Source: Xiphophorus maculatus
Taxonomy: Eukaryota; Chordata; Actinopteri; Cyprinodontiformes; Poeciliidae
Assembly (NCBI RefSeq): GCF_002775205.1
Contig: NC_036445.1
Location: 1,756,802-1,820,801 of the forward strand
Direction: 5' to 3'
DNA: 64,000 nt
Below, piece by piece: positions 23,801 to 31,200 of this stretch. The position numbers and the translations under genes are program-made. The notes below the pieces were generated by a model. That model saw only the letters and a program-made list of their open reading frames with translations, made no database searches and had not been told where the DNA came from. The stretch's first letter is position 1; each line of letters opens with the position of its first letter.

Positions 23801-23975
23801 AATTCATGTGATAATTTGGCCTATCTTTAAAGTGTATCTTTGTTTTGTTTTTCAGGTGTATTCTTCCGTCTATTTCTGTGGTCACCTGTTCTTCCTCGTG
23901 GCTTATTTAATTCTGCCATTCCTCCGTGTTACTCTGGTGCCTAAGAAAGACCAGAGAGAGAAGAAACGAGACTGA
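2804..23975 (+). CDS. lpcat3: lysophosphatidylcholine acyltransferase 3 (MBOAT5), 12 coding exons, 464 aa
   Basis: Spliced CDS: 2804-2888, 6864-6971, 10966-11072, 11586-11679, 11792-11829, 15000-15178, 15313-15421, 15533-15619, 17241-17404, 20634-20781, 21538-21693, 23856-23975 (1395 nt with stop). The protein is a multi-pass ER acyltransferase of the MBOAT family. It re-acylates lysophosphatidylcholine, and also lyso-PE and lyso-PS, preferring polyunsaturated acyl-CoA (Lands cycle). Visible signatures include YYYTAT, DIKWTMPHC, FSYFYG, VGPQF, WDACANMKVWLFET and FKRLKFLGNK. The MBOAT catalytic pair is intact: Asn315 in FNINTN and His351 in WHGLHSGY, with the same 36-residue spacing as human N338 and H374. 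The C terminus ends KKRD, a KKXX ER-retrieval signal. It is 23 residues shorter than human, from a shorter N terminus and a shorter loop near residues 143-150. All junctions are GT-AG and in phase. Confidence 0.97.
3337..3352 (+). promoter_or_regulatory. DR4-like nuclear receptor element in lpcat3 intron 1
   Basis: AGGTCA, a 4-base spacer (AAAA), then GGGCCA: a direct repeat spaced by four with one mismatch in the second half-site. DR4 is the layout bound by LXR/RXR, and mammalian LPCAT3 is an LXR target. It lies about 450 bp inside intron 1. A single 16-bp match can arise by chance. Confidence 0.3.
4543..4584. repeat. TA-rich palindromic tract
   Basis: Alternating TATATGTACATATA-type sequence in intron 1, self-complementary over most of its length. 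It is a simple-sequence tract. Confidence 0.5.
4581..4629 (+). repeat. 49-bp repeat, copy 1 (intron 1)
   Basis: This 49-bp block recurs at 7011-7059 with one mismatch (G4617 versus A7047). Similarity stops sharply at both ends. The two copies lie on either side of lpcat3 exon 2. Confidence 0.7.
5028..5390 (+). repeat. dispersed repeat, GCTGGACGATA family, copy 1
   Basis: Begins GGGCTGGACGATACGGCTGAAAAA and continues with ATCAGTCGATAT and TGATTAGTTTTTTGTTTTA, all shared with the fuller copy at 57628-58136. The 3' part differs and ends with ATAATTACCGTGACAG, a motif of related teleost elements, so it may be a composite. Confidence 0.6.
5410..5935 (-). mobile_element. degenerate Tc1-like transposon relic
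   Basis: On the minus strand, 5690-5905 translates to a decayed Tc1 transposase N-terminal region (RAIVHKLRKTVVDPPRTG, then RLIQEE), matching the paired-like DNA-binding domain and the conserved PRSGRP-type hinge. Flanking sequence (for example around 5522-5540 and 5640-5700) aligns from memory to the middle of the same element. Stops and frameshifts make it non-functional. Confidence 0.65.
6864..6971 (+). CDS. lpcat3: lpcat3 coding exon 2
   Basis: Codons 29-64, phase 1 at both ends. Encodes GYPFALVYRWFLFY and IHLFHICSGLALAAFNFG, the early membrane segments of the MBOAT fold. The acceptor is a good polypyrimidine tract ending CTGCAG. Confidence 0.95.
7011..7059 (+). repeat. 49-bp repeat, copy 2 (intron 2)
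   Basis: Second copy of the block at 4581-4629 with one mismatch. It begins 40 bp after exon 2 ends. Confidence 0.7.
7257..7332. mobile_element. short palindromic MITE
   Basis: Perfect 28-bp inverted repeats (7257-7284 and 7305-7332, ACTGCTCAAAAAAATAAAGG and so on) around a 20-bp loop, bordered by TA-rich sequence. This is a compact mariner/Tc-type MITE that I recognise as widespread in fish. Confidence 0.8.
7333..10965 (+). other. lpcat3 intron 2, remainder
   Basis: No exon seen. Contains a poly-T/CTTT tract at about 7905-7945 and, at about 10235-10290, ATACTTTATTGTCCCTAGA-type sequence common at teleost repeat ends. Open frames here (for example 9836-10228 minus, 130 codons) have no recognisable domain. 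Confidence 0.6.
10966..11072 (+). CDS. lpcat3: lpcat3 coding exon 3
   Basis: Codons 65-100, entering in phase 1 and ending in phase 0 (ATG|GTGAGC). Encodes QLYHSALCIFVQFLMLRLMG, a membrane helix, followed by GRTVTGVLSSFTFQM. Confidence 0.95.
11586..11679 (+). CDS. lpcat3: lpcat3 coding exon 4
   Basis: Codons 101-131. Encodes the LYLMAGYYYTATEEYDIKW segment and TMPHCVLTLKLIG, among the most conserved parts of LPCAT3. Confidence 0.96.
11792..11829 (+). CDS. lpcat3: lpcat3 coding exon 5 (38-bp micro-exon)
   Basis: Codons 132-144, encoding GLAFDFYDGGKEP. Although only 38 bp, it is needed to keep phase between exons 4 and 6 and matches the human GLAVDYFDGGKD region. Confidence 0.93.
12106..12373. 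mobile_element. MITE-like element with CTCCAGTCCTC ends
   Basis: Starts GGACTCTACAACTCCAGTCC and ends TGTGCCTTGAGGACCTGCAT, imperfect inverted ends typical of an abundant teleost element. It lies in lpcat3 intron 5. A fragment of the same type appears near 47185-47215. Confidence 0.55.
12394..12862. mobile_element. MITE-like element with GGGCTGCA-type ends
   Basis: Begins TAGGGCTGCAAAAAAATGTC and ends TTGCATTATCAGTGTGCAAC, which are imperfect inverted ends. Between them is AT-rich non-coding sequence. The family assignment is from memory. Confidence 0.4.
13540..14445 (-). mobile_element. degenerate Tc1-like transposon relic
   Basis: On the minus strand the sequence reads through the central part of a Tc1-like transposase. 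The frame 14018-14287 keeps QEILFTLCHKPCKRNNKRRK, a decayed HGGGSIMLWG block and CREIL (from YREIL), but the catalytic segments are broken. Upstream sequence carries further shifted fragments. It lies in lpcat3 intron 5. Confidence 0.7.
14460..14930 (-). mobile_element. GCTGGACGATA-family repeat, minus strand, with X-box-like motifs
   Basis: In reverse complement it aligns with the copy at 57628-58136: GCTGAAAAACG end, AATAATTATTGATATCAACTG, a ZNF143-like block (14544-14558) and two GTTACCTAGCAAC motifs (14644-14656 and 14677-14689). The outer 5' end is eroded. Confidence 0.65.
15000..15178 (+). CDS. lpcat3: lpcat3 coding exon 6
   Basis: Codons 145-203 (ends in phase 2). Begins with a family-variable loop (SQLSADQVKAA), then PSLLEVFGFSYFYGGFLVG and PQFTMRSYQKLV, a hallmark LPCAT3 segment, ending PGKPPN. 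Confidence 0.97.
15313..15421 (+). CDS. lpcat3: lpcat3 coding exon 7
   Basis: Codons 204-240, ending in phase 0. Encodes SVVPALKRFALGFLCLAIYA and the lumenal-type loop FPDTYLLTDEYE. Confidence 0.94.
15533..15619 (+). CDS. lpcat3: lpcat3 coding exon 8
   Basis: Codons 241-269, phase 0 at both ends. Encodes PFWYRCVFILLWGKFMLYKY, a membrane helix plus the conserved KYVSCW motif. Confidence 0.95.
15767..16276 (+). repeat. TACTTGAGTAA-family repeat, copy A (plus)
   Basis: Runs from GAGCTGGGTAGTTACATTTA to TTTTGCCCACCTCTG. The inverted GGTGGG-type ends and repeated ACTTGAGTAA motifs recur in copies B to G below. The family is non-coding and its class is uncertain. Confidence 0.7.
16578..16758 (-). 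repeat. TACTTGAGTAA-family repeat, copy B (minus)
   Basis: Internally deleted copy (about 180 bp) of the same family in opposite orientation to copy A, 300 bp away in intron 8. Confidence 0.7.
17241..17404 (+). CDS. lpcat3: lpcat3 coding exon 9 (catalytic Asn)
   Basis: Codons 270-323 (phase 2 end). Encodes EGVCILAGLGYNG, HQWDACANMKVWLFET and TIASFNINTNAW. Asn315, the first Asn of FNINTN, is the predicted catalytic Asn. Confidence 0.97.
18090..18970 (+). mobile_element. probable degenerate DNA-transposon relic
   Basis: Resembles, from memory, an abundant non-coding teleost repeat (segments like CAGTATGGAGTGATTATT, CCAGTTCTGATGTTTG and GTTCCCAAACACACATC). No intact transposase frame remains. 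It lies in lpcat3 intron 9 (17405-20633), whose remainder shows nothing exon-like. Confidence 0.4.
20634..20781 (+). CDS. lpcat3: lpcat3 coding exon 10 (catalytic His)
   Basis: Codons 324-373, phase 0 end with donor CAG|GTTCGT. Encodes HVFKRLKFLGNKTLSHVATL and FFLTIWHGLHSGY. His351 is the invariant MBOAT histidine. Ends MEFFIITVERQ. Confidence 0.97.
21255..21298. repeat. alternating inverted 8-mer array
   Basis: Four 8-mers, TGATTTCA and its reverse complement TGAAATCA in alternation, separated by TATG or CATG, with an exact 12-bp period. The 44 bp can fold as nested hairpins. It lies in lpcat3 intron 10. Confidence 0.85.
21538..21693 (+). CDS. lpcat3: lpcat3 coding exon 11
   Basis: Codons 374-425, phase 0 at both ends. 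Encodes LTNLANSHLYPLVYVVQQFI, HWLFMGY and FCLFTYDKWLK, corresponding to the late MBOAT helices. Confidence 0.95.
22930..23240 (+). mobile_element. degenerate Tc1-like transposase C-terminal relic
   Basis: Reads RPDQSLDLIPMETISGDIKH, a decayed form of the Tc1 motif WPxQSPDLNPIENxWxxIK, followed by sequence matching the end of the same element (CCACACCACACAGATGTGAA). Frameshifted and incomplete. It sits in lpcat3 intron 11 (21694-23855), where nothing else is exon-like. Confidence 0.7.
23856..23975 (+). CDS. lpcat3: lpcat3 coding exon 12 (C terminus)
   Basis: Codons 426-464 plus TGA at 23973-23975. Encodes the last membrane helix (YFCGHLFFLVAYLILPFL) and a basic tail ending KKRD. The exon continues as 3' UTR to 23999, donor G|GTGAGT. 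Confidence 0.95.
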   Translation: MYSSVYFCGHLFFLVAYLILPFLRVTLVPKKDQREKKRD

Positions 23976-24081
23976 AACCCGGTTCTGACACCTGGAAAGG
24001 TGAGTAGTCACATTTTCTCCTTTTTAATCTACTTTTTAATATTAATCCAGAGTGAAAATCTAAACTCTGATTTTCTTCCAG

Positions 24082-24225
24082 GTCCGTTCAAGGCTGAAAC
24101 TCCTCGACCCTGGAAGGGAACTGTGGCGTTCGGGGAGCAGAACACAGACTATTTTAAGGCCTTTAATAATATATAAATATGAATATATGTTGATGTAAAA
24201 ATAAATTTCTATATATTTTTGTGTT
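24082..24225 (+). other. lpcat3: lpcat3 exon 13, 3' UTR only
   Basis: Begins after acceptor TTCTTCCAG at 24081. The preceding intron (24000-24081, 82 bp) has consensus ends. It carries a polyadenylation signal AATAAA at 24200-24205. A longer 3' end using AATAAA-type signals near 25412 or 25512 is possible. The exact end is inferred. Confidence 0.65.
24200..24205 (+). terminator. lpcat3 polyadenylation signal
   Basis: AATAAA 225 bp after the stop codon, followed by a T/GT-rich stretch (TATATTTTTGTGTTTTTAAG) typical of downstream elements. Confidence 0.6.
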
Positions 24226-24785
24226 TTTAAGTGGGAGGGATGGTTTTTATAAACATTTTGAGAAAATGTTTACAGGAAATTACCATTGTGCCACACGGGG
24301 TAATTGTGAACCAATCAGGGGCCGTTTCCTGCTTGTTTATCATTATCACTTTCTTCTTTTTTTGTGGAAATTTTTAAGACTTGTGGAACTGAAGAGACTT
24401 TTCATGCTGTCGACGCAGGATTGCACTTATGAGTCACAGGTGCTGTTTTTAGGCTCCTGTGTTTTTGTTGTTTCGTCGCCCCATGTCTGGCGCTCGCATT
24501 CAGCAGCAGCACTAAAACCAAACAGAAGGTTTAAGCACAGTGCCACCATTTATATATGAATATAAATATATGTATACATAACACTTCCTGATGTCATGAC
24601 ACAACATGCACACGTTTCTGCAGAAAGGCTGAGGCGATGATGGGCTTGTTTTCTCTGCAAATGGCTGCTAGTGGTTATACAAGCACTGTAAAATCACACA
24701 CTGTACAACTAAAACCCGACTCTAAATGGCCTTGATTCAATGAATGTTCTGGATTTAATTTGATTTGCAATTGAAAAATTGTAGG

Positions 24786-24790
<5 letters not shown>

Positions 24791-24857
<67 letters not shown>
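24791..24857. repeat. (AT)n microsatellite
   Basis: About 67 bp of uninterrupted AT dinucleotides in the lpcat3 3' flank. Likely length-polymorphic. Confidence 0.95.
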
Positions 24858-24859
<2 letters not shown>

Positions 24860-25761
24860 AGGTTTTATGAACATGAACATTTCTTGGTTGGTTGTTTTTT
24901 TTCTATAAGATGCATAATTTTCCTGCCTTTCAGCTAAACCTCACTTTTAAATGCACAAATGTGAAAGTGAATCACACTGAGTGGTGTTGGTCTCTCTGTC
25001 CACTCCGATCTGTGCGATTAGGGGCCATGCGCTGTGTTTTTTATTTTATTTTAATATTATTAAACACGCGGTGGCTATGATTTCCGCTACAGCCTGCCCC
25101 GGTGTTTCTAACAACAGGTTGTAATTAATCAGAGTGAAAGATCAGAACCCAAATGCCTCGTTGTAATGTGTACATTTCTGGGTAAGGGTGAAATTTGCTG
25201 CTGCCGCCGCTGTCCTTTCGCAGACTCGAGGACAAACCTCACTGTAGCAACGGCCCAGATTCCAGTAATATTTATACAGAACATGCTGATTATTAATTGA
25301 TGACTTGCTATTTCAAGAGGCTTGGTTTTTTTGCCTTATCCGAAGAAAATGTGCAAAAAAACATTGGGATGTGAGAGGTGGATGTGATTTGAAATATACT
25401 TTTGTAATGTTTAATAAAATGCTGCATTTTAAGCAAGATCTCTGCAGTTTATTTATGAGCTTTAGAAATAATAAACATCTTGTGGTGTTTTTGTTAACAG
25501 ATGTGCTCCGGTAATAAAACACAGCTGGATTTTTGCTGCAGGATTATACAAAATACAACTTTAAAAAAATGCAGACTGAAGAAATTCTGAAGCATTTAAG
25601 TTTTTGACCTACAATAGGTCTTCAGTTTTTCCATCTGACTTTCCATCTGAAAGTAATGTAATTGCTTTTACATTACTTTTGTTTTTATTTGTGCATTAAT
25701 TTAATTATTTCTTTATCTTGTGTTGAGATGCTGCATTTAGCTATTTTAATTAAATTAACTA

Positions 25762-26200
25762 GGCTGCACAGTGGCGCAGTTGGTAGCACTGTTGCCTTGC
25801 AGCAAGAAGGTCCTGGGTTCGATTCTCGACCCGGGGTCTTTCTGCATGGAGTTTGCATGTTCTCCCTGTTCATGCGTGGGTTCTCTCTGGGTACTCCTGC
25901 TTCCTCCCACAGTCCAAAAACATGACTGTCAGGTTAATTGGTCTCTCTAAATTATCCCTAGGTGTGAGTGTGTGTGTGCATGGTTGTTTGTCCTGCATGT
26001 CTTTGTGTTAACCCTAAGGCAGGGTCCAGGGTGAACCCCGCCTCTCGCCCGGAACGTGGCTGGAGATAGGCACTGGCAACCCTCCCGACCCCATTAGGGA
26101 CAAAGGGTGAACTTTCACAAGTGGAGCATCACAACTTTCACCGTGGCGCTCCACTTGATAAGGAACCTGTAGCCTGTTTGAAATAAATATAAATAAATGA
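25762..26200 (+). mobile_element. tRNA-headed SINE
   Basis: The head carries Pol III box A (TGGCGCAGTTGG, 25772-25783) and box B (GGTTCGATTCT, 25816-25826) at tRNA-like spacing. The body is a well-known teleost repeat (GTCTTTCTGCATGGAGTTTG, CCTCCCACAGTCCAAAAACA, ACCCCATTAGGGACAA). The tail includes a CAAGTGGAGC/GCTCCACTTG hairpin and ends in A/T-rich TAAATATAAATAAATG. Intergenic between lpcat3 and clstn3. Confidence 0.8.
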
Positions 26201-26379
26201 AACATCTTTCAAGTTTTGCCACAGATTATAAGAAGCTTCATTTTGAACTGCTCTGACAAAAGCACATTCTCTCATAGATTTCCTTTTACTGTTTTTCCTT
26301 GGTCTTTATGATGACGTTTATTCTCTAATAAGCCTCAAAGGCCTTCCAGATAATCTAGATTATTCATCAAATTACGTTT

Positions 26380-26690
26380 GATGGTGTAATTTTTAAATTA
26401 TAAATGACTGTTTTGATCAATTACTCAAACCAAATACTTCAGCGAATTATATTTATATAAATTAGTTTCATTTTGGCACTTAAAATACCAACTTTCCACA
26501 TAACTTGTTTGTGTGATTATGCAATTTTTAGATGTTAAATAATTGTGGGTTTTTTTATTTTTATCTTTGAGTAGACGTTTTACCAAATGTTTTGTACTTT
26601 TGCGTTGTTTCTTGACGGCTACTTTTTATTTTTTTACTTTGGAGTAAAAATATGTTGAGGTTTTCTACTTTACCTTGACTATAAGTGATT
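26380..26690 (+). repeat. TACTTGAGTAA-family repeat, copy C (plus, decayed)
   Basis: Same layout as copy A (AATTACTCAAACC, TTTGAGTAGACGTTTTACC, GACGGCTACTTTTTATTTTT, GGAGTAAAAATATGTTGAGG) but more diverged. It lies 300-600 bp upstream of the clstn3 promoter region. Confidence 0.55.
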
Positions 26691-26989
26691 TATTTAGGGG
26701 TATCAGAATAAAGAGGTTTGGCTTTGAATGCATGCCAGTCTCATCTTGAGGCTGCACCGTGACAAAATCTGGGAATGCTCCATCATTTTTGCAAATCACT
26801 GCAGGTGCAAAAAAAAAGCATCTAGAGTGGGTCTGTTTGTTTTTACAGAATTAGCCTTGGCACGAGGGCGAAACCGGGTGCCATGATGTCATTTTGCAGA
26901 GTAACCGACTGAGTGAGCAGCGTGAAACGCGTGTAAACGGATGAAAACACGCACAAACAAACGAAGAAAGAAAAAAGAAAAAAAAACAA

Positions 26990-27474
26990 GGAGGCGGACG
27001 AGTCAATCAGCGCGTCTTGAGCTGACAGCTGTGTGGTGACGGCGGGACTGAGTCTCTGCTGCGTTTGGAGCCTGAGTCAGAGTGGAGGAGAAAAGAGCCA
27101 GGGCAGCAGGAGAGAGGGAAGAAGGACGCAGTGTGGGCGGGTTAAGAAACGCCGAGAGGGAGGGCACGTCAGCGTAACATTCCCACCGCTTTTCTTCGTC
27201 CTGCCGAGTGGGAAAAACAAGGACGTCCGCCGCTCTGCCTTTCCTCCCCACATTTCATCCCTGATAACCCCACCTGAGCGTCCTTTCTCGAACAGCATCC
27301 GGCCGCTTCCGTCTCCATCCTCCCGCACCTCGGAGGCTAAGCCCTGGGTTTGTTGTCAGCCTCCGGGAGCCGAGCTGATCTGAACCGAACCGAACCGAGT
27401 GTTAGGGGCGTGAGAGGCGGATGCTGCGAGTGTAGAGGCAGGGTACCAACCAGGAGCATCACCGCACTCAGAAC
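26990..27474 (+). promoter_or_regulatory. clstn3: clstn3 CpG-rich promoter and probable non-coding exon 1
   Basis: This is the only strongly GC- and CpG-rich stretch between the genes. A donor AACG|GTAACA at 27474/27475 would join a leader exon to the coding exon at 28138. The spliced junction would give A at -3 and G at +4 around the ATG. No TATA box is evident, as usual for CpG promoters. The transcription start and exon boundaries are inferred. Confidence 0.5.
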
Positions 27475-28137
27475 GGTAACATCCCACATTTTTTCCTGCA
27501 TTGTAACCCACCATTTCTGCGGCGTTTCCTCCTAATGCCGTTTTACGCATCCACGTACGCACCGCTGGAAATGTATGTCAGATAATTGTCGCATAGCATG
27601 TTTGTTATTCTGAATGTGTGTAGTCATCTTTACAGTAAAAAAACACACAAAATTAGATTATTTTATCACGTTCGCAAGCCTAAATGTTCCCATCAGCCTA
27701 AACAAACCATGAGGGGTAACCGTGATAAAACACGCAGCCCTGCCACATGCAGAACGTTCCCCACTCATGACCAGGTATATTTATATATGTGTGTGTGATA
27801 CTATTCTGGGCTGCATGTCAGGGCGGCATAATGCTGAAATTCTCCTGGATTACAGCTCCAGTCATGCAACTCTGAATTTAGTTTTGCAGCTCTCATCCTT
27901 GTCACTTTAATGGTGATTTATTGGACAGACAACAGCAATGTGAAACCCCCTCCGTCCCCCCAAAGTGCCATCTGAAATGCCTGATCTGCTTGTTGCTACT
28001 GTACTGTCCCCTCCACTGCTGATCTGTTGTTGATGCATGAACTGTACCCCTCCTTCCCTCCCTTCCTCCTCCTCATTCTCTTCTCTATTCTCCTTCCTCA
28101 CCCCCACCCTCTTATCCTCCCCTCTTTCCTCCTTCAG

Positions 28138-28204
28138 ATGGACAGAATGAATTTTCTCTCCTTCCTCCTCCTTTGCTTGACTTCGGTTGCCAATTGCAAC
28201 AAAG
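28138..28204 (+). CDS. clstn3: clstn3 coding exon 1 (signal peptide)
   Basis: Codons 1-22. MDRMNFLSFLLLCLTSVANC is a classic signal peptide. The ATG follows a TTCAG acceptor directly, implying an upstream leader exon. Met4 is an alternative start within the same peptide. Donor AAAG|GTCAGT. Confidence 0.85.
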
Positions 28205-31200
28205 GTCAGTTTCAATTCCTTTTTTTTCTGTTTCTGTTTTTGACTGTGAAGTGTGGGAATGAAGGTTTTGCATTGCCATAGAAACACACAGACCTGTCAG
28301 GTGGGGTGGGGGGTATTTTTCCAAGCAGAGTCATGAACCCAGTGACTTACTTATGTATAGCTTCAATTCCTCATGCATAACCAGGTGCATACATAAACAT
28401 CTTTGCATCTTTTGCATGTGCCCTTTCCGTCTGTGGTGTGACTCGGAGATGATGGATCCACTTCCCATATTTCTCATAGAATCTGGTTCAGGATCATTGT
28501 TTCACTAGCTGTGTTTCCATTAACCATAAAATTGCACAAATTAAAAGTATACTAATAAATTTGCTTAATAGAAATATGCCAATTTCGGGGGGAAAAAACT
28601 CACGCAAAAATATTTTTGTGCTAGGATGAGGTGTTTTCCAGCCATGTGGAAATGGTTGTAGAACCCAAAACTGCAATGGAAACAATTTTATTTTTCGTGT
28701 CATGCAAGTCATGTGATGAACAGCCGGATGTTACTACTGGCGAAAACGTGGAAGAAGACGACAGGAAGTAGTAGGAAGATTATGGCGCTTTTTTAAAACA
28801 AAAAACAGTTAAGATAATTCATATGGCATTTAATTTCATTTCTTACTTAATGGAAACACTTCACATTTGCAAAATTGTGTTGTTGTTTTTTTTTTTTTAC
28901 ACCAGCAAAATATTGACAAAGATTTGCCCACATTTGTAATAGAAACGTCTAATTCAAGCTATTGTCACTAGCTGCTTTTCTACTAACCATAACATTGAGA
29001 AAATTGAAAGTACGAAAGTAAATTTGTATAATGAAAACACGCCAATTTCAGAAAAAAGGGATGAGGTGGTTTTTCAGCGAAACTGCAACGGAAGCACTTT
29101 TTCCGTGTCATAGGAGTCATGTGATCAACATCCATGTTAGTACTGGCGATGAAGAAGACTACAGGAAGTAGGAGGATGATGAGTTATTGAATAAATGAGT
29201 AATCAGGCTTTTTCAGTTGTGATTTTATTTTAATTTCCTATTTAATGGAAACACGGCAATTGCGAAATTGTGTTTTTTCGACATTAGCGTAGTATTGACA
29301 AAAATTTTGAATTCAAATGCAGTTCCTGTTTCACTTGCTGCATTTCCATTAAAGTAAAATTGAGAGTACGAAAATAAATTCGTTCGAAGTCACCAATTTA
29401 AAAAACAACAACAAAAAACAACAACTCACCTTCTGAGTTTAAAAAAAGAAGTGTTTTTTTTTCAGTTGTATCGAAACGCAACTGAAAATCGTGAAGACTC
29501 GTGTGACGTCTTCACGTCACAAGAGTCACGTGATCAACAGCCGGCACTACTACTGGCGAAGAGGACGAATAAGACTCCAGGAAGTAGTAGGAGGATGATG
29601 GTTTGTTTTTGTTTTGTGTCGTTTTTCCCCCCGAAAATGTTCGTAAAAAATTGTTTCATTCGAACACGTTGAATCCATAGCTATTCTGTAAAGTCACCGA
29701 TTACGATTTCCCCCAAACGTCGCATATATACAGGTAGCGGCTTCCAACAGACGCTAACGTCTCTGATAATTAGCGCCAGCTCCATGTTTGAATTATGAAT
29801 ATATGTCATGTAAGTGTTTACATCCGTCGCTGCCATATTTTTTAATGTCTTATCAGCTTATTCAAAACAGCGCAATTGTGAAATCATTGTGTTTTTCTTT
29901 TTCGACATTAGCAGAATATGGACAAAGATTTGCGCACATTTGTAATTGAGCTAGTGATTGTCATGCCGAGGGGGAGGCGGATGAAACTGACACAGCCGTG
30001 CAGCAGAGGGAAGATAAGGAGGGAGAGGTGGTACGTGAGATCAGGTGACAGCGGGGAGGGAGGATGCAGGGCCTGGTGTGTGCGGGTGTGAAGAGGTCAA
30101 ATGAGGAGGGGTTGACGGGTGAGAGCCGCGGCCTGATGGATAGGGTGGCAGAAAGAGGAGCAGTGCCAAGGGGGACAGACAGAGAGATGGAGCGAGATGC
30201 CTCTCAATCTGTAATCCCGAATGTAATCCACAGGCCTGATGCTCAGATTAATGCTAGCAGCGAGGGGCTGGGGGAGGGAGGAGAGGAAGATGAGCAGAGG
30301 GGGACAGAGGGCATGAGATAAATGACCGAAAAAGAAACACACAAGCTGGGGCTTGGAAACAGAGGAGGTGGAGGGGAAGATGAATTACTGTGATTATGCC
30401 TGGGTGTTGATGGCAACTAATTTTTGGTGCCAGATAGACATTTTTCCAGTTGAAAACTGGCAGGGATGCATAGCTCTATGAGAGTTTTTTTTTTTTCCTC
30501 TCTCAAATGTATGTACAAAGTGAAAAACAAATATTTAGACGATTAAGAATTTTGCTTGGTTTTAAGGAGGCAGTATTGTGCAAAATTGACTTTTTTTTTT
30601 TAGTTTTACATAATTTTATGACGTAAAAGAGACAGAAACCCAATTGCAAGGCGCTAAATTACAAAGTCAAACGTCTTCTACGTTATTTTTGATATATATA
30701 TATTTACAACCTCTGATGTTGCGTTATAAAATGGCAATATGTGCCTGGAAAACACTTAATACTGCCCCTTTAAAGTTGTTTAAATAAGGGTTTACGGCCC
30801 ACATTTTTCACTACTGATACCGATATCTGGGGTTGCTTATCGGCTGAAACTGAGTCGATGTAAAAAATATGGTGCTGAATTAGCTCAAAATGTTCCTTTT
30901 TTAAACACAGACATAAATGTACCGAAGAACAAATTTATTTGATAACTCATGATGATGAGAAAGAAAGAAAGTGAAAAGCAAAGTGTAGATTAGTAGTAAC
31001 CAATATATAATTGGTATAATAATTCCTCATATTATTTAGTAATAGGCTAATAATGACTAAATATTATTAGTCATTATTATGGCTACAAAAAATTGCCATT
31101 TTTTGGCTACAATGGCCAAAAAATGTTTTCAAAGTACTTTTAAAACATTTCTGAATCATTTTAAATTGTAGTCCATAATTTATAAACCACAATCATGGAT

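Noticed and set aside
27033..27383. 116-codon open frame in the CpG-rich block
   Set aside because: GC-rich DNA has few stops. Frames are open on both strands, composition is low-complexity, and no domain is seen. Better explained as promoter and leader.
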